A stretch of DNA of 64,000 nt. It comes from Acetobacter sacchari. GTDB lineage: Bacteria; Pseudomonadota; Alphaproteobacteria; Acetobacterales; Acetobacteraceae. Below, piece after piece: positions 63,360 to 64,000 of the stretch. Below the pieces are notes generated by a model. It made no database searches and was not told where the DNA came from. It saw only the letters and a list, made by a program, of their open reading frames with translations. The stretch lies in NCBI RefSeq assembly GCF_017377715.1, contig NZ_JAFVMF010000001.1, positions 1-64,000 of the forward strand, in the 5' to 3' direction. Numbering within the stretch: the first letter of the stretch is position 1; the number at the start of each line of letters is the position of its first letter. Position numbers and translations under genes: made by a program.

Positions 63360-64000
63360 GTGTTTGCCGATCTGACCGAGAGCGAGATTCAGCGCTATTC
63401 CCGCCACATTCTTCTGCCCGAGGTCGGCGGAACAGGGCAGATGCGCCTGCGCAGCGCCTCGGTCCTGATCGTTGGCGCCGGAGGGCTTGGGAGCCCGCTC
63501 GCCTGTTATCTTGCGGCGGCGGGCGTCGGACGGATCGGCCTTGTCGACGACGATCGGGTCGAACTGTCCAATCTGCAACGGCAGATCCTGCACACGACCG
63601 ACCGCGTCGGCGTCGCGAAAGTCGAGTCCGCCGCTCGTGCGCTTTCTGCGCTTAATCCCGAGGTTGCGATCGAAACGCATGCGGTGCGCCTGACCGACGG
63701 CAATGCGGCGGCGCTGGTCGGCGGGTATGACCTCGTATGCGACGGCTGCGACAATTTCGACACGCGTTACGTGGTCAACAGGGCCTGCATAACAGCGAAG
63801 CGCACGCTTGTTTCTGCGGCCGTGACACGTTTCGAGGGACAACTGACGACCTTTCGTCCGCATCTCGGCGGCCCTTGTTACAATTGCCTCTATCCGGAGA
63901 CGCAAGCCGCGCCTGACGCGCCGAGTTGCGGCGACGCAGGCGTGTTCGGCGCAGTGACAGGCGTTCTTGGAACGCTTCAGGCGACTGAAGCCCTTAAGGA
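63360..64000 (+). CDS. MoeB/ThiF-like adenylyltransferase (partial, runs off the window)
   Basis: The first 213 residues of an E1-like enzyme that adenylates the C-terminus of a sulfur carrier such as MoaD or ThiS. It starts at a GTG preceded by GAGGCG. It has ESEIQRYSRHILLPEVGGTG, the ATP-binding VLIVGAGGLGSPLACYLAAA (about residues 34-53), ELSNLQRQILHTT (substrate loop), and CDGCDNFDTRYVVNRACITA; the first zinc CxxC is in GGPCYNCLYPE. MoeB fits best, since no rhodanese domain is visible yet, but ThiF or a MoeB-rhodanese fusion cannot be excluded without the C-terminus. Confidence 0.88.
   Translation, partial: MFADLTESEIQRYSRHILLPEVGGTGQMRLRSASVLIVGAGGLGSPLACYLAAAGVGRIGLVDDDRVELSNLQRQILHTTDRVGVAKVESAARALSALNPEVAIETHAVRLTDGNAAALVGGYDLVCDGCDNFDTRYVVNRACITAKRTLVSAAVTRFEGQLTTFRPHLGGPCYNCLYPETQAAPDAPSCGDAGVFGAVTGVLGTLQATEALK

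Overview
The window looks like chromosome from a GC-rich alphaproteobacterium, most likely an acetic acid bacterium (Acetobacteraceae). The reasons are the sucA-sucB-lpd cluster with a lipoyl-E3 fusion, the quinone-dependent D-lactate dehydrogenase, ZapE, several TonB-dependent receptors and a set of small alphaproteobacterial families (YggT, DUF3126, DUF2939). The genus cannot be fixed from the sequence alone. Most of the window is dense, GC-rich housekeeping sequence. Visibly AT-rich patches (about 0.7-1.65, 9.2-10.7, 21.4-21.8 and 61.0-61.6 kb) stand out as acquired or accessory DNA.

Layout. 0-2.5 kb: remnant of a prophage or effector island (phage protein end, RuvC-like nuclease, M15-like peptidoglycan peptidase with a small exported partner, tail fragment, membrane protein) lying against the 3' end of tRNA-Ala(CGC). 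2.6-6.9 kb: YggT, a family 2 glycosyltransferase, a sulfotransferase and Dld. 7.1-9.1 kb: queE-queC-queD for preQ0 synthesis. 9.2-11.6 kb: a type VI secretion cargo module (DUF4123 chaperone, nuclease-like effector with a Gln-Gly repeat, putative immunity protein). 11.8-13.6 kb: AhpD-like protein and ZapE. 13.9-20.1 kb: the complete 2-oxoglutarate dehydrogenase complex, closed by a terminator, then an L,D-transpeptidase. 21.7-24.6 kb: a TonB-dependent receptor broken by a one-base frameshift. 24.7-28.2 kb: a copper operon (Cys/His/Met-rich protein, CopA, CopB).

28.5-30.9 kb: a TonB-dependent receptor preceded and entered by palindromes that resemble MntR boxes. The same motif lies before mntH at 50.3 kb, which suggests a small manganese regulon. 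31-36 kb: two TetR regulators with divergent partners (a short-chain dehydrogenase-like protein, an enoyl-CoA hydratase) and a royal-jelly/Yellow-like secreted protein. 35.9-47.6 kb: LysR regulator, TonB receptor, MHS-type transporter, three M20 amidohydrolases and a second TonB receptor. This reads as one outer membrane to cytoplasm pathway for importing and hydrolysing an amide-linked compound. 47.6-50.2 kb: a DUF1501/DUF1800 pair, divergent from mntH.

51.8-55.7 kb: argD-argF, a small unknown protein and hslO (Hsp33), followed by an unknown protein and a lipoprotein. 58.2-60.9 kb: rdgB and rph, divergent from hrcA. 61-62.2 kb: an AT-rich Stv-like gene, a gene remnant and an 11-G tract. 62.2-64 kb: DUF3126, DUF2939 and the start of a MoeB/ThiF-like gene that runs off the window. 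The best candidates for undescribed biology are the DUF4123 cargo module, the MntR-box-linked TonB receptor and the receptor/transporter/triple-M20 cluster.
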